A DNA stretch of 64,000 nucleotides from Rhodobacterales bacterium HKCCA1288 (GTDB taxonomy: Bacteria > Pseudomonadota > Alphaproteobacteria > Rhodobacterales > Rhodobacteraceae): positions 1,364,001-1,428,000 of the forward strand of contig CP065161.1 of NCBI GenBank assembly GCA_015693905.1. Direction: 5' to 3'. Position numbers and translations under genes: made by a program. The notes below the pieces were generated by a model. That model had not been told where the DNA came from. It saw only the letters and a program-made list of their open reading frames with translations, and did no database searches. Shown here in pieces: positions 10,330-20,374 of this stretch. Each line of letters opens with the position of its first letter. Position 1 is the stretch's first letter.

Positions 10330-11082
10330 TTAAAATTGCCCGATTTGGATTTTCTCCGCCTCAAGGCAACTGCGCAAATTACGAGCAATCTCAACCGCCT
10401 GCGGCGTATCCCCATGCAGGCAGATTGTATCAATTTGTGTGGGGATGCGGGTTCCATCTTCGGCAATAATCGCGGCCTCCTGCAACATCGCCAAAATGCG
10501 TGCCGCGACCTGCTCTGGATCATGGATCACCGCGCCTGCAATTTTGCGATCTTGCAGGCGGGCACTTGGCAAATAGGCCCGATCCGCAAAAATCTCGCGC
10601 GCGATTGGGGCACCGATGGCAAGGGCGGCTTCTTCCTGCTCTGTGCAAGCAATCACCATGACGATCAGGTCAGGATCCGCCCGCAACGCCCCTTCATAGG
10701 CGGCGCGTGCAAGGGCCGCATCATCAGCGGCCATGTTGGCCAAGGCCCCATGCAATTTGACATGGCGCAAGCGCCCCCCCGCCGCGCGCGCCATCGCTAT
10801 GGCAGCGCCTGTTTGATAGGTCACCATATTGGCCACCTCTGCATAGCTCATCTGCATTGGGCGCCGTCCAAACCCTTGCAAATCAGGAAACCCCGGATGC
10901 GCGCCTAGGCCCACGCCACGCGCCACTGCGGCTGACATAGATTTTAGCATCTGATCGGGATCGCCCGCGTGAAAGCCGCAGGCGATATTGGCCGATGAAA
11001 TCACATCCATCATCGCCGCATCAGCGCCCATGGGCCAAGGGCCAAAACCTTCGCCCAAATCGGCATTTAGATCGACCTTCAT
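10330..11082 (-). CDS. pxpA: 5-oxoprolinase subunit PxpA (LamB/YcsF family)
   Basis: Subunit of the ATP-dependent 5-oxoprolinase that opens pyroglutamate to glutamate. The protein starts MKVDLNADLGEGFGPW, the family signature, followed by SANIACGFHAGDP and VGAHPGFPDLQGFGR. The length of 250 residues is normal. Its ATG overlaps the pxpC stop codon as ATGA, so translation is coupled. It is the third gene of pxpB-pxpC-pxpA. About 100 bases separate its stop from the upstream end of the glycine riboswitch. Confidence 0.95.
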   Translation of the reverse strand: MKVDLNADLGEGFGPWPMGADAAMMDVISSANIACGFHAGDPDQMLKSMSAAVARGVGLGAHPGFPDLQGFGRRPMQMSYAEVANMVTYQTGAAIAMARAAGGRLRHVKLHGALANMAADDAALARAAYEGALRADPDLIVMVIACTEQEEAALAIGAPIAREIFADRAYLPSARLQDRKIAGAVIHDPEQVAARILAMLQEAAIIAEDGTRIPTQIDTICLHGDTPQAVEIARNLRSCLEAEKIQIGQF

Positions 11083-12095
11083 CCCTCGTCCTCCCCTGCG
11101 GTAACACCGCTGATCAATTGCATTGCCAAAAGATCACCCGCCTCGCGCGGGTCACGCAAAACTGGCTTACACATGGCCCCAAGTTGTGCGCGCGCAGCCT
11201 GTGCGGCGCGCTCAATCTCTACCGCCTCGCCATGGCTGATCATTTGAAACATGACCTCGGCCCCGCTTGAGAGTTGCGCCAAGCGCGGCAAATCACAAGG
11301 CAGAACCTGCGCGATCCGTGGATAGCCCCCTGTCGTCTGGCTTTCGGCCATCAAAACATAAGGTGTTCCATCGCCTGTGATCTGGATATCCCCCTCCATC
11401 ACAATATCAGAAAGAATATTGCGCGCTGCCTCAGGGGCGAAATTGGGCGCATCGGGCGCAGCCAAGCGCACCCCCATCCGATTGCTGCGCGGGTCGCGCG
11501 TGAAACTTGTATTTTGGAACGCCGCCAATAGATCAGCCCCGAACATATCACTTTGTAGGGTTGGCAAAATGCGAATGACACCGCCTGCACTGCGATCTGC
11601 CACATCTAGGGACAGGCCTGCGCGGGTCGCGGAGGATGGGCCAAAGGGCAGTTCCGCCCCCTCACGAATTGCCGCGCGCAGACCTGCGGCCAAATGCGTT
11701 CCGCGCCCCTGCAAGATCAATGGCGGCTCAAATCCGCCTGATATGTGCAGATACCCATAAACACCGCGCATGACGGGCCCGATGTTCAGTTTCGCGCCCG
11801 CAGGCACAGCATGGGTCGCGTTCCATGCCAAAGCACGCCCATCCAAATCCGCGCGCATCTCGGCGCCCGTCAGTGCAATGACGCAGTCGCGGGTCGCACT
11901 AAAGACACCCCCGAACCCTGCCATCTCTAACGCCGCAAGGTTGGGTGATTGCCCTAACAAGGCCGCGCCTTCTGCCATCGCCAACATATCTATCGCCCCG
12001 CCGCGCGACACACCTTGTGCGACATAGCCGTGCCACCCCAAATCCTGCACAGTCACGGCAGGCCCTGCTTGGTGAACAAGAAACGTTGCCGTCAT
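11079..12095 (-). CDS. pxpC: 5-oxoprolinase subunit PxpC (KipA/biotin-dependent carboxyltransferase-like)
   Basis: Partner subunit of the PxpABC 5-oxoprolinase. It shows the family landmarks VQDLGWHGYVAQGVSRGGA near the start, ALEMAGFGG, and RIAQVLPCDLPRLAQLSSG near the end. The ATG at 12095 overlaps the pxpB stop as ATGA; the longer in-frame extension upstream lies inside pxpB and is not used. This gives 338 residues. The stop overlaps the pxpA start in the same way, so three subunits are made from one tightly coupled message. Confidence 0.93.
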   Translation of the reverse strand: MTATFLVHQAGPAVTVQDLGWHGYVAQGVSRGGAIDMLAMAEGAALLGQSPNLAALEMAGFGGVFSATRDCVIALTGAEMRADLDGRALAWNATHAVPAGAKLNIGPVMRGVYGYLHISGGFEPPLILQGRGTHLAAGLRAAIREGAELPFGPSSATRAGLSLDVADRSAGGVIRILPTLQSDMFGADLLAAFQNTSFTRDPRSNRMGVRLAAPDAPNFAPEAARNILSDIVMEGDIQITGDGTPYVLMAESQTTGGYPRIAQVLPCDLPRLAQLSSGAEVMFQMISHGEAVEIERAAQAARAQLGAMCKPVLRDPREAGDLLAMQLISGVTAGEDEG

Positions 12096-12871
12096 GGCAA
12101 CGCCCGCCGCACAGCACCGCCATATGGCGCGGCGGCGCATGACGTCTCAAATTCTGCCTCAGAAACAGGCCGAAGTGCAATTTCGTCTCCCGCTCGCAAC
12201 ATGAAGGCGGGGTCACGCGCGGGGTCAAACAGGCTAAGACCCGTTTGACCAATATGCAGCCAGCCCGTTGGCGATGGCACAGAAAACAGAACAATCTGGC
12301 GGATTGCTGCAACCAACGCCCCTTTTGGCACCTGCGGATTTAGGGTTGCCTGTCTGGGGAAATTCCAATTGGGTGGCAACTCTCCCAAATAGGGCTGTGA
12401 CGGCGCAAACCCGATTGCCTGAACCCGAAGCGGGGTTGCACACAACTCTGCAACCGCCTCAGCCTGACTGACACCTGCGAGCGAACAAGCCTGTTCGAAT
12501 TCTGGGCCATATGCACCGCCAAAACAGGCAGGCACCTCCCAAACTGTGCGCCCCTGAGGCAGGGATGCAGCATACCAATCGCGCTGCGTAAGAGCCGCCG
12601 CGAGATCCGCGCGGAGTGCTTCAGGGGATACAAGCAGGGGATCATACCGCAAAAGAACGGATTGCAGGGCGGTTGAGACCTCCAAAACCCCCGCCAGACC
12701 TGCCGCTGTCACCTCAGCAGCAAAGGCAAGGCTTGCGCGATTGCCTGCTTCGTTCAATTGATCGCCAAAGCGCACAACCAGTCCAGCATAACCCGTCTGG
12801 CAAATCTCGGGGAATTTTGGAGGTTTTGCGGCTTGCGCGTTCACGGGAACCTGAACCTTTCTAATTGCCAC
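12092..12871 (-). CDS. pxpB: 5-oxoprolinase subunit PxpB (KipI family)
   Basis: First gene of the 5-oxoprolinase operon. The KipI/PxpB family pattern is visible: GLVVRFGDQLNE, ILLRYDPL-like VLLRYDPLLVS, VPACFGGAYGPEFEQ, VQAIGFAPSQPYLGELP, and a C-terminal GWLHIGQTGLSLFDP. The only full-length start is GTG at 12871, with no convincing Shine-Dalgarno sequence, so the first dozen residues are uncertain. It lies 50 bases after the gltX stop on the same strand, so read-through from gltX is possible. Confidence 0.92.
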   Translation of the reverse strand: MAIRKVQVPVNAQAAKPPKFPEICQTGYAGLVVRFGDQLNEAGNRASLAFAAEVTAAGLAGVLEVSTALQSVLLRYDPLLVSPEALRADLAAALTQRDWYAASLPQGRTVWEVPACFGGAYGPEFEQACSLAGVSQAEAVAELCATPLRVQAIGFAPSQPYLGELPPNWNFPRQATLNPQVPKGALVAAIRQIVLFSVPSPTGWLHIGQTGLSLFDPARDPAFMLRAGDEIALRPVSEAEFETSCAAAPYGGAVRRALP

Positions 12872-12921
12872 CCCAATGGTGATTAGGGTGGCATGAAAAA
12901 GGCAGCGCTTTCAACAGGCGC

Positions 12922-14247
12922 TTACAGCGTGGGCTTGTTTTGCAACAACTGCAAAAGATCGGCCATTTCAGGCCCACGCTCGCGCCCTGTCACAGCTTTG
13001 CGCAGCGGCATGAAAAGGGATTTCCCCTTGCGTCCCGTGGCCTCTTTCACCGCGTTCGTCCAATTCGACCATGCCTCTGGCCCGTAGGGTGGCTCAGGCA
13101 GCAGGGCGAGGGCCTCGGTGATGAATGCTTGATCCTCTGCGTCAACCAATGGGGCCGCACCATCACGGCACAGCTGCCACCAACCCGCCAGATCATGCAG
13201 CGTGGTGATGTTTTCACGCGTCACCTGCCAGAATAGGGGCGCGAGATCATCTGGCACCCCCGCAGCCCGCACCGCATCTGCCACCACGCTTAAATCTTGC
13301 GCCGCCAGAATGCGTGCGGTCAGCGGATATAAATCATCAACATCAAATTTTGTGGGGGCCGCGCCGAAATGCGCCAAATCAAATCCAGCAGCCAAGTCAT
13401 CAAGACTGCTTGCAATCTCAACAGGTTGGGAGGATCCAAGCCGCGCCATCAAAGACAACAACGCCATAGGATGCACCCCTGCCGCACGCAAATCGCGCAA
13501 GGCCAAGGTGCCAAGGCGTTTCGATAACGCCTCACCCTGCGGGCCTGTCAAAAGTGAATGATGCGCGAAGTTGGGCGCAGCAAAGCCAAGGGCCGCCATA
13601 ATCTGGATTTGTGTCGCTGTGTTGGTCACATGATCCGACCCGCGCACGACATGGGTGATACCCATATCTGTGTCATCGACCACCGAGGCCAATGTATACA
13701 AAAACTGCCCATCCTGACGGATCAAAACAGGGTCAGACAGGCTGGCCGCGTCAATCGACAAATCGCCCAAAATACCATCCGTCCACTCGATCCGTTCTTG
13801 ATCAAGCAAGAACCGCCAAACGCCCATACCACGCTCGGCGCGCAACGCATCGCGCTCGGTTTCGCTCAATTTAAGCGCAGCGCGATCATAGACGGGCGGC
13901 TGCCCCATATTCAGTTGCTTTTTGCGCTTAAGGTCGAGTTCTGTGGGCGTTTCAAACGCCTCGTAAAATCGTCCTTTGTCGCGCAAATCTTGGGCCGCGG
14001 CCTCGTATCGATCAAGCCGCGCCGATTGGCGCTCCTCTTGATCCCAAGTCAGGCCCAGCCACTCTAAATCTTCGCGGATCGCATCCGCATATTCCTGCTT
14101 TGAGCGTTCGGGATCCGTATCATCAAGGCGCAAAATAAATTTGCCGCCTGTGCGCCGCGCAATGAGGTGATTGAACAAAGCCGTGCGCAGGTTGCCAACG
14201 TGCAAATAGCCAGTTGGGGACGGCGCGAAACGGGTGACTGTTGTCAT
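12922..14247 (-). CDS. gltX: glutamate-tRNA ligase
   Basis: Charges tRNA-Glu (or a related tRNA) with glutamate. The class I signature appears as RFAPSPTGYLHVGN (HIGH replaced by HVGN, residues 16-19), and the KMSKS-type loop as LSKRLGT about 240 residues in. The ATG at 14247 has a near-perfect AGGAGG site; an in-frame ATG 39 bases upstream is less likely. At 441 residues it is slightly short of the usual 460-480. Rhodobacterales often carry two gltX genes, and which paralogue this is cannot be told from the sequence alone. Confidence 0.92.
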   Translation of the reverse strand: MTTVTRFAPSPTGYLHVGNLRTALFNHLIARRTGGKFILRLDDTDPERSKQEYADAIREDLEWLGLTWDQEERQSARLDRYEAAAQDLRDKGRFYEAFETPTELDLKRKKQLNMGQPPVYDRAALKLSETERDALRAERGMGVWRFLLDQERIEWTDGILGDLSIDAASLSDPVLIRQDGQFLYTLASVVDDTDMGITHVVRGSDHVTNTATQIQIMAALGFAAPNFAHHSLLTGPQGEALSKRLGTLALRDLRAAGVHPMALLSLMARLGSSQPVEIASSLDDLAAGFDLAHFGAAPTKFDVDDLYPLTARILAAQDLSVVADAVRAAGVPDDLAPLFWQVTRENITTLHDLAGWWQLCRDGAAPLVDAEDQAFITEALALLPEPPYGPEAWSNWTNAVKEATGRKGKSLFMPLRKAVTGRERGPEMADLLQLLQNKPTL

Positions 14248-14337
14248 GCTCAAAACCTCCTGTGTTTCAAGCGCCCCGTGTTTCACAGCCCATCAGATTT
14301 GTCCATATCGCTGCGGGTGAGATGTTGCGAAATCCCA

Positions 14338-14889
14338 TTAGCGAAAGCTTGGCCCGTGACACCACAAGGTCAGCGAATGGCGCGTGCCTTTGGTGACGGG
14401 CGTCACCCGATGCAACATGAAAGACGGAAACATGACCGCATCCCCACGCCCGCGCGCGGCAGTCACAGTGTGGTTGCTTGGCATGATCTGCAAATCCCCC
14501 CCCTGATATCCCGCACCTGCATCAAGTTGGATGACAATGGTTAATTTTCGCCGCGCGGCCAATCGGCCATCCCCAATATCGGAATGCCAATCGAAATGGC
14601 CTTCGCGGCTGCTGTCATATCGGGCAACCTGTGGGCTTTCGGAAAAATCGGTGATGTCGAAATCAAACATCTCACGATTGGCCACGCGCACCAGATCAAT
14701 CGCGCGCTCGGTCACCCATTCGCATCCCTCGACCTCGTCCAACCAAACCAGATCCGCACGGCGCACATTATGGTGCTGCGCTTGTCCCACTAGTTTCGCA
14801 TCGCGGGTGGGGGTAGCCGCGATCTGATCCAAAATACGCAGACATTCAGCCTCGGTGAATGCCGCGGGGGCAGCATAAACATCAATCAT
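14338..14889 (-). CDS. Fe(II)/2-oxoglutarate-dependent dioxygenase family protein
   Basis: A 183-residue oxygenase of the prolyl-4-hydroxylase/PKHD-like fold. The metal triad is visible as His102-x-Asp104 in HFDWHSDIG and His160 in FMLHRVTPV, with Arg170 (TRHSLTLW) as the likely 2-oxoglutarate anchor. The strand pattern with GGDLQI and GDAVMFPS matches the double-stranded beta helix. No signal peptide, so cytoplasmic. The ATG at 14889 fits the family better than the longer frame; its ribosome binding site is weak. The substrate is unknown. It lies between the photolyase and gltX on the same strand. Confidence 0.85.
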   Translation of the reverse strand: MIDVYAAPAAFTEAECLRILDQIAATPTRDAKLVGQAQHHNVRRADLVWLDEVEGCEWVTERAIDLVRVANREMFDFDITDFSESPQVARYDSSREGHFDWHSDIGDGRLAARRKLTIVIQLDAGAGYQGGDLQIMPSNHTVTAARGRGDAVMFPSFMLHRVTPVTKGTRHSLTLWCHGPSFR

Positions 14890-14993
14890 GTCAGAAACCC
14901 ATCGCACCACCCTGCCCGATCCCAATGATCGGCAGGCGGCACCACTAAGCTATGTGCAAAATCCTACGGGTTTGGGAAGCCCCAAAATGATCC

Positions 14994-16523
14994 TCACAAT
15001 TGATCAAGCCGCGCCAAATTGGCCTCGGCTGTCTCAAGGGTTGCGGCGCGTGTATCCGCATCCATCTTCGCCCAAACGCGATACATTTGCGCCATACGCG
15101 GATTTTTTGCGAATTTTTCTTCGTTTCGGATCAGGAAATGCCAATACAACGCATTAAACGGGCAGGCTTGCGTCCCAATTTTTTCTTTCACCTTATAGGC
15201 GCAACGCCCACAATGATTTGACATCTTATGGATATAATTGCCGCCCGAGACATATGGTTTTGAGGCCACAATGCCGCCATCGGCGAATTGGCTCATCCCA
15301 ATCACATTGGGGGCTTCGACCCATTCAAAGGCATCGGCATAAACCGCCAGATACCATTCATGCACCTCTTTGGGATCAACCCCCACAAGAAGCGCAAAAT
15401 TCCCCGTCACCATCAAGCGTTGGATATGGTGCGAATAGGCATGGTCACGCGTTTGCAGGATCGCATCCCGCAGACAGGCCATATCCGTGTCGCCCGACCA
15501 GTAAAACGCAGGCAAGCTGCGGCTATGCCCAAGCGCGTTGCGCGATGTGTAATCTGGCCCCTCAAGGAAATAAATGCCGCGAATGTATTCACGCCATCCA
15601 ATAATCTGGCGAATGAACCCCTCGACCGAATTTAGGGGCGCCGCTCCTGTGCGGTAGGCGGCCTCAGCCGCCTCGCAAATCTCGCGCCAATTCAACAGCC
15701 CAATGTTCAAATACATCGACAAGATCGAATGGTTCAGAAACGCCTCACCCTGCACCATTGCATCTTGATACCGCCCAAAATCGGGGAGGCGGTTCTGGAT
15801 GAAATCCTCTAACGCGACCAAAGCCTCGGCGCGGGTTGTCGCGAACCAAAAGGGGCGCAAGCGGCCAAAATGTGCGCCAAATCGCGCCTCAACCAGATCA
15901 AGCACCTCAAGGACGGTTTCATCTGGTTCAAATTGCGGGGGCATGCGATTGGATAGCCCCTCCTTTGGCGGTTCGCGATTGTCATGGTCGAAGTTCCATT
16001 TCCCCCCTTCAGGGTGATCACCCGCCATCAAAATCCCTGTTTTGCGGCGCATTTCGCGGTAAAAAAACTCCATCCGCAATTCTTTACGCCCTTCGGCCCA
16101 ATCGGCGAATTCTGAGGCATGGCACAAAAAACGATCATCAGGGAATTGATGAACCGGGATTGGGCAATCTTCCAAGGCGGCAATCACACGCCATTCGGCA
16201 GGGGCTGTGGCAATCGCCTCTTGTGCGCCCGTTTCAGCAGCGCGGCGGATAACTTCACCCACCAAGGATTGCGCATTTTGCGCATCGTCAAGGCGGGTAT
16301 ATGCGACAGTCCACCCATCATTCCGCAATTCTTGCGCGAATTTGCGCATTGCGGCAAAGATCAGGGCAATTTTTTTGGGATGATGCGGCACATAGCTCGC
16401 TTCATCCCACACTTCAGCCATGACCACGATGTCGCGGGATTTATCTGCTTCGCGCAACGCGGCTATAGCGTGACTTAATTGATCCCCTAAAACGAGGATC
16501 AAGCGGGGCGGGAAATTTACCAT
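14994..16523 (-). CDS. iron-sulfur (6-4) photolyase, PhrB/FeS-BCP type
   Basis: Repairs (6-4) UV photoproducts in DNA using reduced flavin and blue light; members carry a [4Fe-4S] cluster and a ribolumazine antenna. The N-terminal Rossmann domain (LILVLGDQLSH) is of the photolyase-related type. With translation from ATG 16523, the four cluster cysteines fall at residues 350, 438, 441 and 454 (DMAC, HCGRC, QACPFN), the same numbers I recall for Agrobacterium PhrB. The 509 residues match that enzyme closely. The start overlaps the last bases of the upstream SDR gene, so the two are translationally linked. Confidence 0.93.
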   Translation of the reverse strand: MVNFPPRLILVLGDQLSHAIAALREADKSRDIVVMAEVWDEASYVPHHPKKIALIFAAMRKFAQELRNDGWTVAYTRLDDAQNAQSLVGEVIRRAAETGAQEAIATAPAEWRVIAALEDCPIPVHQFPDDRFLCHASEFADWAEGRKELRMEFFYREMRRKTGILMAGDHPEGGKWNFDHDNREPPKEGLSNRMPPQFEPDETVLEVLDLVEARFGAHFGRLRPFWFATTRAEALVALEDFIQNRLPDFGRYQDAMVQGEAFLNHSILSMYLNIGLLNWREICEAAEAAYRTGAAPLNSVEGFIRQIIGWREYIRGIYFLEGPDYTSRNALGHSRSLPAFYWSGDTDMACLRDAILQTRDHAYSHHIQRLMVTGNFALLVGVDPKEVHEWYLAVYADAFEWVEAPNVIGMSQFADGGIVASKPYVSGGNYIHKMSNHCGRCAYKVKEKIGTQACPFNALYWHFLIRNEEKFAKNPRMAQMYRVWAKMDADTRAATLETAEANLARLDQL

Positions 16524-17197
16524 GGCACAGGCTCGCCTTTCCAATCGAAGAACTGACCTGTTTGCGCGGGGCCGATCCCTGCCAAAACACGCGCGATATT
16601 CGCGGCGGCCTCCTCGGGCGCAACGGCGGGATGGCGCCCAAGATAGTTTTCGGTGAATTTTGTGCGCACCGTGCCAGGATGTAGGGCAATCAAGGCCGCG
16701 CCTTTGTGACTGCGCGCCAATTCAATCGCCCCTGTCCGCACGATCTGATTGACCGCAGCCTTTGCCGCCCGATAGCCATACCACCCGCCCGCGCGGTTAT
16801 CCCCGATCGATCCCACCCGCGCGGACAAGACGGCACAGACGCCCGCGCCCTGCCGATCCATCAAGCGCGGCACATGGCGCAAGATCAAAGCGGGGCCAAT
16901 GGCGTTGATCGCAAATTGCCGCGCAAGCGCGTCTGCATTGATGTGGCTTAAAGATTTCTCAGGGCCTTTGCCGTCAATCTCAAGCGCCCCTGTAGCGACA
17001 ATGACCAAATCAAATGGGCCAGTTTGCGCCACCAAATGGGCCTCGACTGTGGCGGGCACGGTCAGATCAAAGCCGTCCTCGCGGCGCGACAAGCTAGACA
17101 CCTCAGCACCGCTTTCGCGGTAATGGTTAACCATTGCACGCCCGATGCCTCCTGATGCGCCCACAATGAGAACGCGCTGAAATCTATTCTCTGTCAT
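16517..17197 (-). CDS. short-chain dehydrogenase/reductase
   Basis: An NAD(P)-dependent SDR of 226 residues when started at ATG 17197. The Rossmann motif is VLIVGASGGIGRA near the N-terminus, the catalytic Ser is in VLSARVGSI, and the YxxxK pair is in YGYRAAK. PGTVRT follows as in the family. The substrate cannot be inferred. The gene ends inside the photolyase start, forming an SDR-photolyase pair that may be cotranscribed. The ribosome binding site is weak. An upstream in-frame extension rich in proline and cysteine looks non-coding. Confidence 0.88.
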   Translation of the reverse strand: MTENRFQRVLIVGASGGIGRAMVNHYRESGAEVSSLSRREDGFDLTVPATVEAHLVAQTGPFDLVIVATGALEIDGKGPEKSLSHINADALARQFAINAIGPALILRHVPRLMDRQGAGVCAVLSARVGSIGDNRAGGWYGYRAAKAAVNQIVRTGAIELARSHKGAALIALHPGTVRTKFTENYLGRHPAVAPEEAAANIARVLAGIGPAQTGQFFDWKGEPVPW

Positions 17198-17296
17198 AGG
17201 GCGTGATGTAGGGGGCGGCGCAGGCGGGGCAAGTTTGACATTGGGGTGAAAAAGGGGGTTTTCATCCCTGATCTTGCGCGGCATAGTCTGCACATC

Positions 17297-17389
17297 ATGA
17301 CCAAGAACGCGACACATATGACAGCGATGCACAACCGCCCAGCAGGCGGCCTAAACGCATTGCTAGCGCTTCTTCTTAGCCGCCTCTGA
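17297..17389 (+). CDS. leucine-rich leader peptide of leuA
   Basis: A 30-codon open frame (or 20 codons if the ATG at 17327 is used) that ends 131 bases before leuA. Its last 12 residues read LNALLALLLSRL, seven leucines, encoded by CTA twice, CTT three times, TTG and CTC; CTA is rare in this genome style. The stop codon lies inside the first arm of a hairpin that competes with another (17383-17432). This is the arrangement of an amino-acid attenuator: ribosome stalling at leucine codons would decide which hairpin forms. No clear Shine-Dalgarno sequence precedes any of its three ATGs, which lowers certainty about the start. Confidence 0.7.
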   Translation: MTKNATHMTAMHNRPAGGLNALLALLLSRL

Positions 17390-17432
17390 GCGTGCCAGTC
17401 GGCGCGACCGCTCAGGGGGGATTTAGCGCCGA
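17383..17432 (+). promoter_or_regulatory. leuA attenuator: two mutually exclusive hairpins
   Basis: Arm a (17383-17392, overlapping the leader stop) pairs over 10 bases with arm b (17409-17418, CGCTCAGGGG). Arm c (17399-17405, TCGGCGC) pairs perfectly with arm d (17426-17432, GCGCCGA). The order a-c-b-d means both helices cannot form simply together. No strong T tract follows arm d, so if c:d terminates transcription it is not a textbook intrinsic terminator; Rho-dependent or translational control is also possible. Confidence 0.55.
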
Positions 17433-17520
17433 AAGCTTCACCAAAACAAAGCATCATTGATTGACAAGGCCGCTTTGCAGATGCACAGGGCCGCAAAAGA
17501 CTGGCTGGGGAGAGAACCCA

Positions 17521-19086
17521 ATGACGAACGAGAAAAACCGCGTCTTGATTTTTGACACGACATTGCGCGATGGCGAACAAAGCCCGGGCGCGACCATGAG
17601 CCATGCTGAAAAGCTCGAGATCGCAGCCCTTCTTGACGAGATGGGTGTTGATATCATCGAGGCAGGCTTTCCAATTGCCTCCGAGGGTGATTTTGCGGCT
17701 GTCTCCGAGATTGCCAAGCAAACCCAAAATGCCACGATCTGCGGCCTTGCGCGTGCGAATTTCAAAGACATTGACCGCTGCTGGGAGGCGGTTCGCTACG
17801 CCAAAAGCCCGCGCATCCACACTTTTATCGGCACTTCGCCCCAACACCGCGCGATCCCGAACCTCTCGATGGATCAAATGGCCGAGCGCATCCACGAGAC
17901 AGTCAGCCATGCGCGCAATCTTTGCGACAATATCCAATGGTCGCCGATGGACGCCACCCGCACCGAATGGGAGTATCTCAAGCGCGTTGTAGAAATTGCC
18001 ATCAAGGCAGGCGCGACCACCATCAACATCCCCGACACAGTCGGCTACACAGCCCCCCGCGAGAGCGCGCGCCTGATTGAGCGCCTTATCGCGGATGTGC
18101 CTGGCGCAGAGGATGTCATCTTCGCCACCCATTGTCACAATGACCTCGGCATGGCGACCGCCAATGCCTTGGCCGCAGTGGAGGGCGGGGCGCGTCAGAT
18201 TGAATGCACCATCAACGGCTTGGGTGAGCGGGCAGGAAACACCGCCCTTGAGGAGGTCGTGATGGCCATGCGCGTGCGCAATGACATCATGCCCTATCAC
18301 ACCCGCGTGGATGCTAAGAAAATCATGCACATCTCGCGCCGTGTCAGCACAGTTTCTGGGTTTGCTGTGCAGTTCAACAAGGCGATTGTCGGCAAAAATG
18401 CCTTTGCGCATGAATCTGGCATCCACCAAGATGGAATGCTGAAATCGGCCGATACGTTCGAGATCATGCGCCCCGAGGATATCGGCCTCTCTGGGACATC
18501 GCTGCCACTGGGCAAGCACTCTGGTCGCGCGGCCTTGCGCGCGAAGCTCAAGGATTTGGGCTTTGAATTGGCCGATAATCAGCTCAACGATGTATTCGTG
18601 CGCTTCAAAGCATTGGCAGACCGCAAGAAAGAAGTGTTTGACGATGATATCATCGCCTTGGTGACAGATGCAGGTGCCATTGATGCCTCTGACCATTTGG
18701 AACTGAAATTCCTGCGTGTCATCTGCGGCACCGAAGCCCCCCAGAATGCGGATCTGGTGATCCGTGTGGGCGATGAGGAAAAAACTGTTGTGGCAACGGG
18801 AGATGGCCCTGTGGATGCCGCCTTTAATGCGGTCAAACAAGCCTTCCCACATTCGGCCCGTTTGCAACTTTACCAAGTGCATGCGGTGACCGAAGGCACC
18901 GATGCGCAAGCCACCGTATCCGTGCGGATGGAAGAAGATGGACGCATTGCAACCGCGCAATCAGCAGATACCGATACCGTTGTGGCAAGCGTTAAGGCCT
19001 ATATCAACGCGCTTAATCGTCTGATCCTGCGGCGTGGGAAAGCGGGCGGCGACCGCAAGGAAGTTTCCTATCGGGACGCAAACTAA
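17521..19086 (+). CDS. leuA: 2-isopropylmalate synthase
   Basis: Condenses acetyl-CoA and 2-oxoisovalerate in the first committed step of leucine synthesis. The catalytic barrel begins FDTTLRDGEQSPGATM; the metal-binding HCHNDLGMA lies near residue 205 and NGLGERAGNT follows. A C-terminal regulatory domain typical of leucine-inhibited LeuA is present (to residue 521). ATG 17521 has a GGGGAGAG site and is preferred over an in-frame ATG 60 bases earlier. It is monocistronic, with a leader-peptide attenuator before it and a strong terminator after it. Confidence 0.96.
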   Translation: MTNEKNRVLIFDTTLRDGEQSPGATMSHAEKLEIAALLDEMGVDIIEAGFPIASEGDFAAVSEIAKQTQNATICGLARANFKDIDRCWEAVRYAKSPRIHTFIGTSPQHRAIPNLSMDQMAERIHETVSHARNLCDNIQWSPMDATRTEWEYLKRVVEIAIKAGATTINIPDTVGYTAPRESARLIERLIADVPGAEDVIFATHCHNDLGMATANALAAVEGGARQIECTINGLGERAGNTALEEVVMAMRVRNDIMPYHTRVDAKKIMHISRRVSTVSGFAVQFNKAIVGKNAFAHESGIHQDGMLKSADTFEIMRPEDIGLSGTSLPLGKHSGRAALRAKLKDLGFELADNQLNDVFVRFKALADRKKEVFDDDIIALVTDAGAIDASDHLELKFLRVICGTEAPQNADLVIRVGDEEKTVVATGDGPVDAAFNAVKQAFPHSARLQLYQVHAVTEGTDAQATVSVRMEEDGRIATAQSADTDTVVASVKAYINALNRLILRRGKAGGDRKEVSYRDAN

Positions 19087-19095
19087 GCCAATCCT

Positions 19096-19127
19096 AAAAT
19101 CCGCCCCACATTTTGGGGCGGATTTTT
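19096..19127 (+). terminator. intrinsic terminator after leuA
   Basis: AATCCGCCCC and GGGGCGGATT form a perfect stem around a short ACATTTT-type loop, followed by a T run, ten bases after the leuA stop. It separates leuA from the mre operon. The 145 bases between it and mreB presumably hold the mreB promoter; I could not assign -35 and -10 boxes with confidence. Confidence 0.9.
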
Positions 19128-19152
19128 GCTACAACCATCGGCGGTTTGGTAA

Positions 19153-20313
<1,161 letters not shown>

Positions 20314-20374
20314 TTGGGTCAGTCTTCTGCCTACGGGCAGAGAGGCTGAGGCGAGATGACAAGGTTATGCGGAT

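Noticed and set aside
16014-16021. A further GTGATCAC inside the photolyase gene
   Set aside because: Single copy, inside a coding sequence and without a second copy 21 bp away, so it is more likely chance than part of the paired operator set.
17194-18960. A 588-codon open frame on the minus strand
   Set aside because: It is the antisense shadow of leuA; the leuA product is unmistakable, and the minus-strand product is His/Cys rich without a recognisable domain.
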